Notes: a model not told the origin generated them from the sequence alone. A stretch of DNA of 64,000 nucleotides from Rugalucina vietnamica (GCA_964017185.1 OZ024874.1:21374457-21438456); one strand, 5' to 3'. Positions 36,810 to 49,201 are shown, counted from the stretch's first letter. A program made the numbers and translations.

Positions 36810-36971
36810 GGGGATCATCCAGTTGATTGTTTACAGAATGCCAATCTGACAGCCAGGGTTGCCTCCCTGGAGGATTGTGACACCTGTTTTCTGGACTGTT
36901 CGCTCAATGGTCAGTTCTTTGATGAGGGTGAAACTTGGAAACTGGACGAATGTACTGTTTGCATATGTAAG
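36810..36971 (+). CDS. Exon 5: end of coil plus first half of VWC 1
   Basis: Fifty-four codons, phase 0 to phase 0. The start (NANLTARVASLEDC) continues the helix, then CDTCFLDC, NGQFFDEGETW and CTVCICK give the first five-plus cysteines of a VWC domain. The NELL counterpart has the same sequence of features: coil, C-x-C, C, gly-x-x-a-x-x-w, C-x-x-C-x-C-K. Strong donor AAG/GTAAGT. Confidence 0.85.
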
Positions 36972-37391
36972 GTAAGTTTCGAGTGTTATGCTTTGGTTAC
37001 ATAGGCGAACCATCCATTATTAAAAGCACACATATACATAATGTAAAAAATAAAATTTAGCTCTCTCAGATTCATTTGTGTGTATAGCGTAAAATAGTTT
37101 CCTGGTTACACCCTGTGAGTTCTGTACGACTCTGTGAGTAACGACATCTTTAGTAGGCTAGGCTGTAACAATTCTTATATGTTGGAAGCAAAATAGCCTA
37201 GTAGTACAGCAAACAACTTGGAATGAAGAGATCGGGGTTAGAATGCCACTGAAAACCGAGTTCTATCCTTCTGCCTTGAACATTGAGCAAGGCATATTAT
37301 ATCCTGACCAATCTTGGGTTCAGGGCTAAAAAACAAAAAATACAGCCTTTCTCATTGTGGAAGTTCAAAAGACGATGGTTTGTCCCGCACA

Positions 37392-39385
37392 TTTTTAGCT
37401 CACCTGAACCGTTAGGCTCACAAGGTGAGCTTATAGGATGGCCATGATCCGGCGTCCGTCCGTCCGTCCATCGTCCGTTCACAATTTCAAAGATCTTCTT
37501 CTCTGAAACCGCTTGGCCAACCAAAGCCAAATTTTATATGAAGCATTTATAGGAAGGGGGAACCAATGTGTATATAAGAAATCCAGGTCACATGACCAAG
37601 ATGGCTGCCATGCCCATATATGGTAAAAACCCTTCAAAAATCTTCTTCTCCAGAACCGGTGGACTGATTTCAACGAAACTTGGCATGAAGCATCGATGGC
37701 TCAAGCACTACAATGTGTATATAAATCATGACCCTGTGATGACCTTGACCTGTTTTACGGCAAGGTCAACATAGGTCGCCAATGCATTTGACTGGGGATA
37801 ACTTTTAAAATGTCATTTAAAGTCATTTAAAGTGAAAGTCTTGCAGGAAATGGGCAGTAGGACTGAATATTAATGATTCTGAAAAAAATGGACCCCAGGG
37901 GCTCATATGCCCCCACCCCGGGGCAATATACATGTATATTACCATAATATTCAAACATCATCTCCTCTGAAACCGCTTGGCCAATCAAAGCCAAATTTTA
38001 TGTGAAGCATCAATAGAAAGGGGTAATCAATGTGTATATAAATAATCCAGGTCACATGACCAAGATGGCCGCAATGCCCATATATGGTAAAAACCCTTCA
38101 AAAATCTTCTTCTCCAGAACCGGTGGATCGATTTCAAAGAAACTTGGCATGAAGCATCGATGGCTCAAGTACTACAATGTGTATATAAATCATGACCCTG
38201 TAATGACCTTGACCTTTTTTAATGGCACGGTCAACATAGGTCGCCAATGCAATTGAATAGGGAAAACTTTTGAAATGTCATTTAAAGTGAAAGTCTTGCA
38301 GGAAATAGGCAGTAGGACTGAATATTAATGATTCTGAAAAAAAAACTGGACTCCAGGGGCTCATCTACCCCCACCCCAGGGCAATATACATGTATATTAG
38401 CATAATATTCAAACATCTTCTCCTCTGAAACCGCTTGGCGAATCAAAGCCAAATTTTATGCGAAGCATCTATGGAATGGGGTAATTAATGTATGTATAAA
38501 TTATCTAGTTCACATGACCAAGATGGCTGCCATGCCCATATATGGTAAAAACACCCTTCAAAAATCTTCTTCTCCAAATCTGGTGGACCGATTTCAAAGA
38601 AACTTGGCATGAAGCACCAATGGCTGAAGTACTACAATGTATTTATAAATCATGACCCTGTGGTGACCTTGACCTATTTTACGACAAGGTCAACATAGGT
38701 CGCCAATGCATTGGAATGGGGAAAACTTTTAAAAAGTCATTTGAGGTGAAAATCTTGCAGAAAATGGGTAGTAGGACTAAATATTAATGATTCTGAAAAA
38801 GAAAATGGACCTAAGGGCTCATATGCCCACACCCCGGGGCAATATACATGTATATTACCATAATATTCAAACATCTTCTCCTCTGAAACCACTTGGCCAA
38901 TTGAAGCCAAATTTTATGTGAAGTATCTATAGGATGGGGGAACCAATGTGTATATTAATAATCTAGGTCACATGACCAAGATGGCCGCCATGCCCATATA
39001 TGGTAAAAAACCTTCAAATATCTTCTTCTCTGAAACTAATAGATTGATTTCAATGAAACTTGGCGTGAAGCATCCATGGCTAAAGTATTACAATGTATAT
39101 ATAAATCATGACCCTGTGATGACCTTGACCAAGTTTATGGCAAGGTCAACATGGGTTGCCCATGCATTTGAATGGGAAAAACTGTTAAAATGTCATTTGA
39201 AGGGAAAAGCCAGCAAGAGCCAAAAAATTGGCAAATGGACAGAATATTGATTATTCTGAAAAAAGAAAACGGCCCAAGGGCTTCATCTGCCCCTGCACTG
39301 GGGTTAAATACCATAATATTCAAACATGATTATTGGTATATGCAGCAGACTCAGGTGAGCGTTTATAGGACCATTGGTCCTCTGG
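37392..39385 (+). mobile_element. Helitron-like family A copy
   Basis: Four 0.45-kb monomers between the TTAGCTCACCTGAACC hairpin and AGGACCATTGGTCCTCTGG then T. Fills most of the intron that splits VWC 1. Several short frames across it (MTKMAAMPIYGK-type) are monomer artefacts repeated at each copy. Confidence 0.85.
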
Positions 39386-39614
39386 TTTTATGAAGATTTT
39401 GTTATAAAAATATTCCTACACACATTCTTCCTCTTGATTGAGAAAGAGCATTTGTCAGCAGGGTTGAAGGAAAGATGCACTTTAAGACTGGTTATCTGCC
39501 TCAGGAACAGTGGGGCTAGGATAGTTGCCCATCCCAACATGACCCTAGCTGCTGACCTTGGACATAAAGCATTAACTCAAAGTAAGAAATGTTTTAATTC
39601 TTATTGCATTTCAG

Positions 39615-39663
39615 AATGGTCATGCTGATTGTTTGAGAAGAACTGACATTGCTGCTTGCCAGA
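39615..39663 (+). CDS. Exon 6: second half of VWC 1
   Basis: A 49-base exon after TGCATTTCAG encoding NGHADCLRRTDIAACQ, phase 0 to phase 1. It continues the CICK end of exon 5 as CICK-NGHADC, the standard C-x-C-x-x-G-x-x-x-C VWC pattern. The domain is shortened: the usual CC-x-x-C end is not present before the EGF begins. Confidence 0.75.
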
Positions 39664-39831
39664 GTGAGTACATAAAATCATAGAAATTTTGTTTTAAAGT
39701 ACGATTTTATAATTTCAAACTTCCCTTATCAAAATTAAAAAAGAGGTTTTAGTTCCTTTGTTTGCAAAATTAACCACCCTTCACCGCTTGGAAGACTATT
39801 CTGTACAGTCTATGTCAGGAAGTTTAGCATT

Positions 39832-40010
39832 TGAGCCTTGGCATGAGAAAACTAACAATCTTGGTTTCGGAACAGGTTTGACACAAACCAGCCTGTACAG
39901 TCACAGCAGAGGGCTAGAAGCTCAAAATTTCTGATTTAGAAAGAAGAGGGATTGTACTAGCCTTTGTTATCGCCTATGCAGATTCTTGTTTTTCTAATGC
40001 GGAGGCTCAT
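39832..40010. mobile_element. MITE family C copy, internally deleted
   Basis: TGAGCCTTGGCATGAGAAAA to AATGCGGAGGCTCA; central hairpin lost. Confidence 0.7.
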
Positions 40011-40021
40011 TTACCAAAACA

Positions 40022-40096
40022 AATGTGTGTATAGCCATCATAAAACATAAAAAAAAATGTAAAATGTGTGTATAGCCATCATAAAACATAAAAAAA
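40022..40096. repeat. Short tandem duplication
   Basis: ATGTGTGTATAGCCATCATA with AAACATAAAAAAA follows itself once. Confidence 0.8.
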
Positions 40097-40183
40097 TGCA
40101 TATTGTTATGCCACTTAATCAAAAGGCATGTGGAGAAATAAGCTAATAAACTAGATTATCTGAACTGCTTTGCTATGTTATAG

Positions 40184-40408
40184 CTCCCTGTGTAACTAAC
40201 CCCTGCCTGAACTATGGTGCGTGTATCTCATACGAGGAAACTCCTGACGATTTCTTCTGTTCCTGCCAGCCCCCATACGATGGAGAGAGGTGTGAATATA
40301 AGGAGAACCCATGTGTGTGGCCTGCAGAGCCCGGGATCTGTGACCAGATGATACCGAGATGGTATTATGACAGGTTTGCCCAGGAATGTCTGCCGTTTAA
40401 TTACACTG
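40184..40408 (+). CDS. Exon 7: EGF 1 and first half of Kunitz 1
   Basis: Phase 1 to phase 1. PCVTNPCLNYGAC, FFCSC and PYDGERC give the six cysteines of an EGF domain. The Kunitz domain opens at NPCVWPAEPGIC (C-x8-C), then 15 residues to EC and FNYTG at the splice. The P1-equivalent residue after the second Kunitz cysteine is Asp, so a trypsin-inhibitor role is unlikely. First exon of tandem unit 1. Confidence 0.85.
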
Positions 40409-40811
40409 GTAAATGCAATTTATTTTACATCATAGTACTTCAAATTCGAAAATGTTCCAGAGAAATTTTAAAAATCTTAACTGGTACTGGATTTGTTGTC
40501 TCATGAATATTAAGAAAGACTACCAAATACTTTTTCATGTATTCACGAACTTGAATTAAAAAAGAAAATTTGAGAAATGAAATACATGTACATTAGAAAA
40601 TTCCAAATGTACATTTTATAATATTCTACTATTTTACTTAAAGCATAATCATAGCATTATGATAACCATTTTCCCACCTGTATCTGTATGTCATTTTGAC
40701 ATTTTTATCATGCACATCTCCCAGAGATGGAGATGGGGGTGCAGAAACGTTCTGTATCTACAAATACTGGGGGTAATATTCGGTATAAGAACTGATCAAA
40801 CTTATTTTCAG

Positions 40812-40954
40812 GCTGCGGAGGTAATGTGAACAACTATGAGACAAGAGAACAGTGTCAGGGTGCCGCCATTACTGGAGCATGTTGTTATAGACAATACTCT
40901 CTCAAGGTGGAGGATGTTTTCAGTAATGGACAGAAAGAGGTGTTTGGGTGTAAG
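40812..40954 (+). CDS. Exon 8: second half of Kunitz 1 and linker
   Basis: CGGNVNNYETREQC supplies Kunitz cysteines four and five with canonical x7 and x12 spacing. The sixth cysteine is not at the usual +4 place; the next one is in GACCYR, eight residues on. The linker SNGQKEVFGCK leads into exon 9. Phase 1 to phase 0. Confidence 0.85.
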
Positions 40955-41217
40955 GTATGGGAACGTTATTACTAAATATTATTACTTCCTTGTGCAGCTA
41001 ATAATTATGACCCATTGTTCCTCTTTGAAAAGAGCAGTTTTCGGTAAAGGTAAAGAAATACGTACCAATATTGTAACTGTCTTTGGGAAGACAAGCTCAT
41101 AAACAGTTTGTTAGGGATAACTGATTATGGCTGTTAACAATATACCTGATGGACATAAAGCATTACAACATACAAAGAAACAAAACAAAAACATTTATTG
41201 ACCTGGTTTCATTTCAG

Positions 41218-41438
41218 AACATTTCCTTGATGGAGTGCCAGTCAACTCACAGACAGGTTGACGGTGATTCAGAAATAGAGGTGATCTCATTCTACCCAGG
41301 TGTGGCATGTGATGATGCTGGATGCGGCAGGGCTGCGTCGGAGTGCAAGATAGATGACAGGACTTACGAAGTCGGGGAAAAGGCAGTGCTAGGATGTCAG
41401 GAGTGTACTTGTGAAAGATCTGGACAGTTTGTTTGCAG
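41218..41438 (+). CDS. Exon 9: Cys-rich VWC-like segment, unit 1
   Basis: Phase 0 to phase 2. Contains MECQ, then ACDDAGCGRAASEC, YEVGEKAVLGCQECTC and GQFVCR. The GE-x-x-x-x-G-C-x-x-C-x-C...C pattern is the first subdomain of a VWC. The paralogous stretch in unit 2 (55832-55990) has GCSHGNQSYSFGQ and IGCQFCKC, so the two are duplicates. Confidence 0.85.
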
Positions 41439-42159
41439 GTAGGAGAAAAAACTTTTCATGACAACACTAGAATCGTTTTTTCTTGTCTTACATTGGCTGC
41501 CATGCATACTGAAATAATGAATTACTGCTTTAGTATGCATATTTATGTGCCAGGTGTCTGGTTTGGGATTTTTTTAGATTTAATTGTATCAAATCTTTTA
41601 CCTTCTTTACTTACTTTAAATGGTACCTGGTTGACAGGAGCCAATTTGTTGGTAAGTTTGTAATTTGATCATGACTAACACAAGCTGGGATGTACTGTGA
41701 TAGAAGGTGGTTATTGGCTTGAAAATAAGAATTTAGGAAGTAGAGGTATTACACTACATGCTTTCAATATGTATTCAAAAATTGCTATCCCAACCCATTA
41801 AAGAGGTGAAAACAAATCCTTTGCACTACAATAAAAGGGTTTCTTTGAGAGATACCTTACAAAAACTCTGCCTGATATAAATACATGTACATGAGGTCAG
41901 AGAGCACTTGATAAATAAGTTTTCACAACAAAGATTTTCAGAAGTGATTTAAAAGTTTAAAGATGAGATTTTGAACATGACTTTAAAGAATTGATAATTA
42001 TTATTGACACATTTTTGTTGTATACCTTTATTCTTACAAATAAGTTCAACAATTCATATTGCTTGTTTAATATTTGTGAAAAGTACAAATTGCAACGAAA
42101 TTAAACAGTAAAGGTTAATACCCTCAAAAATTAAGACCAAAGTCATATTTAGATAGATA
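41439..42159. other. Intron sequence without assignable element
   Basis: AT-rich intron between the Cys-rich segment and tyrosinase domain 1. Nothing further identified. Confidence 0.5.
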
Positions 42160-42535
42160 ATCATGAAATGTCAACATTGTTAAAAAGAGAAAAGTATTAA
42201 TTTTTTTGGAAGAAGCATGAATAAACTTAACTCATTTAAGCCTGGTGTCCCTTTTATGGGACATAGGCAAACAGAATAGCCCCAGGTGTGACGCCGCAAA
42301 ACGCGGCATCCCATCTGGGGCTATTCTGTTTGCACAGAGAACTTTCATTGATAAATGAGATAAAAATAAAAATCACTCCAAACACCCCTAAAAATGAAAG
42401 TGGACTCACCCAATTGATAACGATGGGAGAATCCATTCGTCAAATATGGTTTAAATAGATAAGCATGAAAATGTCAACATTGTTATACAGAGAAAACTTT
42501 AAATTTTTCAGCAGAGGCAAATAAACTTAATTGCA
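42160..42535. repeat. Direct repeats around a GC-rich palindrome
   Basis: The palindrome 42267-42333 has arms GCAAACAGAATAGCCCCAG / CTGGGGCTATTCTGTTTGC. It is bracketed by diverged direct repeats (ATGTCAACATTGTTA...AATAAACTTAA) at about 42160-42236 and 42457-42535. Confidence 0.7.
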
Positions 42536-42586
42536 TTGAAAAGCCTCAAAGTCGGGATGCTTAGGACACTATTGGTTTCATTTCAG

Positions 42587-43485
42587 CTGCTCCAAGAAAG
42601 CTGTGAGGAAGGAGATTCGTGACATGACAGCTGCTGAGCTACTCCAGTTTCAGGCTGCTATACAACAGCTCCGCCTCGTCGGCCCTGGCAACCCCTGGGA
42701 GGAGTTCCGCGATATCTACATGCGACACACCATGCACTCTAATGGCGGGCCATATTTCCTGCCGTGGCATAGGATGTTCTTACGACAAATGGAACAAAGA
42801 CTTCAAGAGATTGATTGTAGTATAACATTGCCGTATTTTGACTTTACGACAGATGTTGGGAGTTTTGAGGATGCCATAGTCTGGCAGCCGAATTATTTTG
42901 GTGGTGACGGGATAAATGGCTGTGTGCTGGATCATCCATTTGGCTTGCCTGGCTCATGGCGACCTTGCATAATGAGGAAGTTTGATACTGAAGTAAAATT
43001 ACCGACACTTATCGAACTTGCCGTAGCGCTAGCCAGTGACGACTATACAGAGATGAGTATGTGCCTGGAATCTTACGTGTCTTACATACATAGTTACATT
43101 GGCGGTGACATGGCAACAAGGTCGGCACCCTATGACCCAGTTTTCTACTCAATCCACGCTTTCATCGACATGCTGTACTGGCAATGGCAGGAGAAGGGCA
43201 ACAATAAATTTGTCTACCCAGCAGCCTTCACAAACATACCCATGATTCCATTCAACATTCCACCTAGCGCCATACTTGACCTTGAGAATGACCTTTGTGT
43301 GACCTATGTACCACCATCTAAAGGTCATGCCTGTATCAGGCCTGAGGATGGGGGTGGTGTGGATCCAGAGAGAGGGGACATTACTCCCGAGGGGCCAAGT
43401 TATACCGATGGGTTTGATGTTCTTGGCTACAGTAAAGAGGGATTTGATCGCCGTGGTTACGACAGGGATGGCTACAAGAAAGATG
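42587..43485 (+). CDS. Exon 10: tyrosinase-fold domain 1 and start of GYDRx repeats
   Basis: Opens with CSKKAVRKEIRDM, the usual lead-in of metazoan tyrosinases, then a complete fold: GGPYFLPWHRMFLRQME (third CuA His kept), ITLPYFDFT, GGDM and APYDPVFYSIHAFIDMLYW. Compared with active enzymes, the first CuA His position reads FRDIY (Tyr), the second is ambiguous because spacing to WHR is two residues too long, the first CuB His is Val (ESYVSYIH), and the second and third CuB His are kept. Oxidase activity is therefore doubtful. After ENDLCVTYVPPSKGHAC the chain becomes GFDVLGYSKEGFDRRGYDRD, the start of a tyrosine-rich pentapeptide array. Phase 2 to phase 1. Confidence 0.9.
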
Positions 43486-43671
43486 GTAATTTTCTTTCTC
43501 TTCCTTTTATCTTCCTTTCTTTTCAAAAATTATGTCAACATTAATAATGATTATGATAATATAGAATTTAAGCCCTTTGAAGAAATTTTATGTCAAATAA
43601 GAAAAAAGAAAGCCATTTGTAAACTTAAAAGGTAAACTTTTAGTAACTTTGCCAAATATTTGATCATAATA

Positions 43672-43885
43672 TGAGCCACCTCATGGGAAAACCAACAATC
43701 TGCCTAGGCGAAAACATTGGCGCAGATCAGCTGATCAGCGCCTTTGTTTTCGCTACTCGGATAGTACAATTGCTCCTCTACTTAACTCCAAAATTTCAAG
43801 CTTCTAGCCTGCTTCTGTAGCTGTACAGGCCGGTTTGTGTCAGACCAGTTCGGAAACCACGTTGGTTTTCCCACGAGGCTACTCA
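43672..43885. mobile_element. MITE family C copy
   Basis: TGAGCCACCTCATGGGAAAA to CACGAGGCTACTCA; central hairpin shortened to GATCAGCTGATC. Confidence 0.8.
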
Positions 43886-44021
43886 TTTATTATCATTGTC
43901 CAGTGTGAGCAGGAGCAGTCTGTTGTTTGTCTCCACTGTTTGTCCAACTTATCATCTAAAATCTTGGAATTCTTATTATAAGCAAAAAGATTTCTAAGAA
44001 TAATTGTTCCATCTTTGCTAG

Positions 44022-44207
44022 GCTATAACCGAGATGGCATCAATCGTCAAGGTTATGACAGAGCAGGTTACAGTCGCTATGGTTACAATATCTCTGGATA
44101 CAGTCGCTATGGTTATGACATGGAAGGTTGGAGTAAGGACAACGAGCAGGACCAGACTGGGCGTTATGATGCATATGGTTTTGATATGAATTGCTTGGAT
44201 AGAAGAG
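44022..44207 (+). CDS. Exon 11: GYDRx pentapeptide repeats, unit 1
   Basis: Phase 1 to phase 1. About a dozen copies of G-Y-(D/N/S)-R-x, for example GYNRDGINRQGYDRAGYSRY, broken once by a WSKDNEQDQT insertion, ending in NCLDRRG. Very rich in Tyr, Gly, Asp and Arg. I do not recognise a named domain. Strong GTAAGA donor. Confidence 0.85.
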
Positions 44208-44225
44208 GTAAGAAGCTTTGTTGTC

Positions 44226-44749
44226 TTAACCTTTAGCATGCTGAGCAATATAGTGAAATCAATATCGCAGCCCACTGACGTTTTTTTCCAATTTTTTCCG
44301 TGTTTTCTTAATTTTTGAGCCATAAAAACAGCTGAATAAATTCAACAAACGCAGTAAACAAATCTACTTTCGGTTTCGGAAGTCTTTGTTACATCGATTT
44401 TTAGCGTAAAAATTCATCATACGTACCGTTACGATGTCATATTTCGGGTGTAAATGCACCCAATTTTCCATTTACCAGCGAAAAAAGCGCTGAAAATGCA
44501 TTTCTAATGCAAAAAATAACGAAAATCCGATCAAAATCGGCCTACAAATCGGTCCCAAAACCACAAGCCGCCATGTTGTTTTCATGCGCAACTGTCTGGG
44601 CATCGCTCATTAATATTCATAAGTAGGCAGTGGGCGAAAAGTGCGGGAAATTTGAAAGCGGTTTTTCTTGTCGACCGCAGTCGCCTCTAGTTGGCACAGA
44701 TAGGTATTCCACGGGTGACCGCAGTCGCCTACAGCATGCTAAAGGTTAA
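44226..44749. mobile_element. piggyBac-type MITE, TTAA flanks
   Basis: TTAA|CCTTTAGCATGCTG at the left and CAGCATGCTAAAGG|TTAA at the right. TTAA duplication and CCY ends are diagnostic of piggyBac. About 516 bp between the TTAA sites, no transposase. Starts 18 bases after exon 11. Confidence 0.85.
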
Positions 44750-44900
44750 AACATATCAAATAATTTTGGAGGCAAAGATGTTGCTGTAAGGCCAGAGAAA
44801 ATTAATGTTTAGATTCTCATCCCCGCCCGCCCCTGTCTGAAACCGCCCGCCCCGACGTTTTTTGTTTGTCAAAAAAAAAAATAAAAAAAATTAAAAAACG

Positions 44901-44931
<31 letters not shown>

Positions 44932-46058
44932 AGGCCGAACCGACGCTACGCGAATGTTTTGGCCCGGACGCGAAAAGCTCTTCAATTGAAAACAATGAAA
45001 AGTTCTACTTTCGATTTCGAGTTATTGGAGTTGTTGTTTCTCGAACTTTTTACTGATTTTCAAGATGTTTCTTGTCGTAATGATCCGAAAAGGAACTGAA
45101 ACAATTAAACCTTGGTTCGGTATCAAGGCAGCTACAGAAATTGTCACATTGGCGGACCTTTTTGAGGAGTACAGACGCGGTGCACTTGGAACTTGAAAAA
45201 AAAAAAACTGTATTAAAGTATACATGGGGCAAAATTAAACAGAGTTCACGCAGGTCTCCTCCGACATTTCAGTAGGGGAAGCTGTCCCATGTCTAGTAAA
45301 TTTCATAGACTTTTCAGTTGAAGATAGGTAAGTGGAAAATCAAAATGAAAGTGACACAAAGAAAGGACACAAAGATGTGTGCATTTGTCAGCATAGAAAT
45401 ACTTAAAGTCATAGTTTATATTCAGGTATTGAATGAATAAATTCCAGAAAAGTATATTTCACTTTATTTTAGCTTCCTACAATACCACACTGGTAAACGT
45501 AAACGTACTGGCTAAGGCACGAACGTATTGGCTAAGGCAATTTCAACGCTATGGCTAAGAAAGAAAATGGCGGATAGTGAGACACATTTGCAGGTTTGTT
45601 GTTGTTTTACAGTTTCATTTTTCTGTTATCAATGATGACGGCTACTGTCTTGACGGCGCGGGACCCACAAATGAGTCACAAACTTACGTTCGATGGCACG
45701 ATGTCGCCAGCTGCAGCCAGTAAAAGAGTAACCTCGACAAAGTGGAGACACTAAACCACGAAATCTCATGATTGTTCATGAATTTCTGTTTTTCTATGAT
45801 ATCGTACGCTGTCTCGTAGTTTATACATATGCAAATGACAAATCGGACGCCTTTGAGCACGATTCATGAAAAAAATGACATTGAAGGGGCCCCAGCGTGT
45901 GTCAGTACTTGAAGTTTCATTACAACGCTATTGGCTAAGGAACCTGAAACAACGTAGTGGCTAAGACCCCAGGGTTTCTCGGGGAGAAAATGTTATAATA
46001 TGGTTGTTAGACTCGTAAACTTGTGTCTTTCTCAAAATAGGTTTTGAGGTCTAAATCA

Positions 46059-47608
46059 TTTTTAGCTCACCTGAGCCGTCAGGCTCACAAGGTGAGCTTA
46101 TAGGATGGCCATGATCCGGCGTCCGTCCGTCCGTCCGTCGTCCGTCGTCCGTCCGTCGTCCGTCCGTCGTCCACCATTTTCAAAGATCTTCTTCTCTGAA
46201 ACCGCTTGGCCAATCAAAGCCAAATTTTACATGAAGCATCTATGGGAAGGGGGAACCAATGTGTATATAAATAATCCAGGTCACGTGACCAAGATGGCCG
46301 CCATGCCCATATATGGTAAAAACCCTTCAAAAATCTTCTTCTCCGGAACCACTGGACCGATTTCAACCAAACTTGGCATGAAGCATCGATGACTCAAGTA
46401 CTACAATGTATATATAAATCATGACCTTGCGGTGACCTTGACCTATTTTACGGCAAGGTCAACATAGGTCGCCTTTGCATTTGAATGGGAAAAATTGTTA
46501 AATTGTCATTTAAAGGAAAAATCTTGCAGAAAATGAGCAGTAGGACTGAATATTAATGATTCTGAAAAAAAATTGGGCAGCAGGGGCTCATCCGCCCCCA
46601 CCCCGGGGCAATATACATGTATATTATCATAATATTCAAACATCTTCTTCTCTGAAACCGCTTGGCCAATCAAAGCCAAATTTTACATGAAGCATCTATG
46701 GGAAGGGGGAACCAATGTGTATATAAATAATCCAGGTCACATGACCAAGATGGCCGCCATGTCCATATATGGTAAAAACCATTCAAAAATCTTCTTCTCC
46801 AGAACCGGTGGACTGATTTCAACAAAACTTGGCATGAAGCATCGATGGCTCAAGCACTACAATGTGTATATAATTCATGACCTTTTCATGACCTTGACCT
46901 ATTTTACGGCAAGGTCAACATAGGTCGCCAATGCATTTGAATGGGGAAAACTTTTAAAATGTAATTTAAAGTGAAAGTCTTGCAGGAAATGGGAAGTAGG
47001 ACTGAAAATTAATGATTCTGAAAAAAATTGGACCCCAGGGGCTCATGTGCCCCCACCCCGGGGCAATATACATGTATATTTCCATAATATATATTCAAAC
47101 CTCTTCTCCTCTGAAATCGCTTGGCCAATCAAAGCCAAATTTTATGTGAAGCATCTATAGAATTGAGGAATCTATGTGTATATAAATAATCCAGGTCACA
47201 TGACAAAGATGGCCGCCATGCCCATATATGGTAAAAACCCATCAAAAATCTTCTTCTCTGAAACCAATAGACTGATTTCAAGGAAACTTGGCGTGAAGCA
47301 TCGATGGCTAAAGTACTCCAATGTATATATAAATCATGACCCTGTGATGACCTTGACCAAGTTTATGGCAAGGTCAACATGGGTTGCCTATGCATTTGAA
47401 TTGGGAAAACTGTTAAAATGTCATTTGAAGGGAAAAGCCAGCAGGAAATTGGCAAATGGACAGAATATTGAAGATTCTGAAAAAAGAAAATGGCCCAAGG
47501 GCTTCATCTGCCCCTGCACTGGAGTTAAATACCATAATATTCAAACATGTTTATTGGTATATGCAGCAGATCTCAGGTGAGCGTTTACAGGACCATTGGT
47601 CCTCTGGT
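46059..47608 (+). mobile_element. Helitron-like family A copy inside an inverted-repeat arm
   Basis: TTTTAGCTCACCTGAGCC hairpin to AGGACCATTGGTCCTCTGG then T, three monomers. The other arm (about 49440) preserves the empty site, showing no obvious target duplication. Confidence 0.87.
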
Positions 47609-49201
47609 TCAAACATGGTTTAGACCTTCGTTAGTGAAATTAAAAACAAAATTATAATTATTATTATTATTATTCGTTAGTGAAAATTCGTTAGTAAAAT
47701 TATTATTATTTGTTAGTGAAATTATTGTTAGTGAAATTAAAAAACAAATATTTTTAACAGTGGCAGTGATTTACCGTTATTGACGTACAGGAGGAGCAGG
47801 GAATAGTAATTAGTAATAAGTAAAAGTAGGCAACGATCAGGAAATGGAGCAAGCAGAAAATAATTCCCACTCCAAACACCGAGGTGGGAAAAACCTAAAT
47901 TTACAATAAGGTACTTATACTAAGAAAACATAATGTAAGCCGAATGGGCAGCCATTTTCCCAATAGGTGGCCACTCAGCCACTCAAACTTAACTAAAAAT
48001 ATTGAAAACGCACATAAGGTGCTAACTGCTCAAAAATTCAACACCAAGACATAAAACAAAAAGAACCACCACAGAAGTATCGCCTTGGAACAATCAGTAA
48101 TATAAAATCACTGGCGGGCTTAAATCGATTTTACATGATCATAACCTCACCCTCAGCTTCTGCAGTAGTTCATAACATTTAATGCCAAAAACTATTTAAT
48201 GTCAAAATGCATGTAATAGAAAAAGAAGCAGCCAGTGCATGTCCAACACAATGTCAAAATGCATGTAATAGAAAAAGAAGCAGCCAGTGCATGTCCAACA
48301 CATCTAGTCAGATAAGAAAACTTAGTATGTGAAAACAATACATACTATCTTAAAGAACTACCCTTTTATTTCTTTGGAAGCACACTCCTTCTTTCTGACG
48401 GTACATGGAGGGATCTGTAACTTTACCATCACCTATTGTGAAGAGTTCTATTTTGTGCTTCTCCGTTCATAGTAATGAACCTCAACGCGACAAAATGTAC
48501 CTTCGGACATACTGACATTACTAGTAGAAAGAGCCAAAGAAGTGGAAAAATCATCTATTCCATGTTTTAGAAATAACACTGTATTTGTAACCTTTGAACA
48601 CCGGGCTACCAAATGAATGAGTTATGCAACAATTTTATTTTCAATATTTGGAGTTATCTGCCCTTGTTTTAGCCCATAATGTATATAATTTTCCTATATC
48701 TATCGTTAAACGGTAACCATAGCAACCACATCGTCATAACATACACAAAATAATTTCGACGGATTGACTGCAATGATGATATGCTTCCATCTTAACTAGA
48801 GATTCGGATCCATGCTTAAACAATTTTAAGCAAATGCATCGAGTTTTGAAGGCACTGCTAACATGCAGAAATGCATTACGCAACTTTGACGTCATTTTTC
48901 AGGACAATGACGTCTGTAGGGTTCATATAGTAAATTGGTCATAACTCACACACTAAGTTGAATAACCCAGCCAAATAAAGACTAACATATTCTAGAAACA
49001 TTATACCATTCAAAGTAACATTGTTTTTCTAATACTCAAAAATTGTCCGACGGTATTTTTTCTCACATTGTGGCCCAGTTATGTTGTGTTTAAAATGGCC
49101 CAGGTTGCTTCGATTTTTTTAAACAACTTATTCAAATTCTTTGGCTTTTTTGGCTGCGAAACTGATTTTTGAAATTTATAACGCATACAACATAATAATA
49201 A

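Larger units (their letters stand above)
43404..44207 (+). repeat. Coding pentapeptide array A (GYDRx), split by an intron
   Basis: Coding repeats of 15 bases (consensus GGN-TAY-GAY-CGN-NNN) at 43404-43485 and 44022-44207, ending at 50760-50800. Consensus residues are G, Y or F, D/N/S, R or variable, variable. Confidence 0.8.

Noticed and set aside
42587-43485. Annotating the first tyrosinase domain as an active phenoloxidase
   Set aside because: At least two copper-ligand positions appear substituted; activity is not supported.
43149-43526. Minus-strand 125-codon ORF opposite tyrosinase 1
   Set aside because: Antisense shadow of a strongly supported exon.
46105-47580. Repeated MTKMAAMPIYGK-type ORFs here and at 37568, 38032, 38948 and 63063
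   Set aside because: They track the monomers of a non-coding Helitron-like repeat, differ by frameshifts between copies and overlap no conserved domain.
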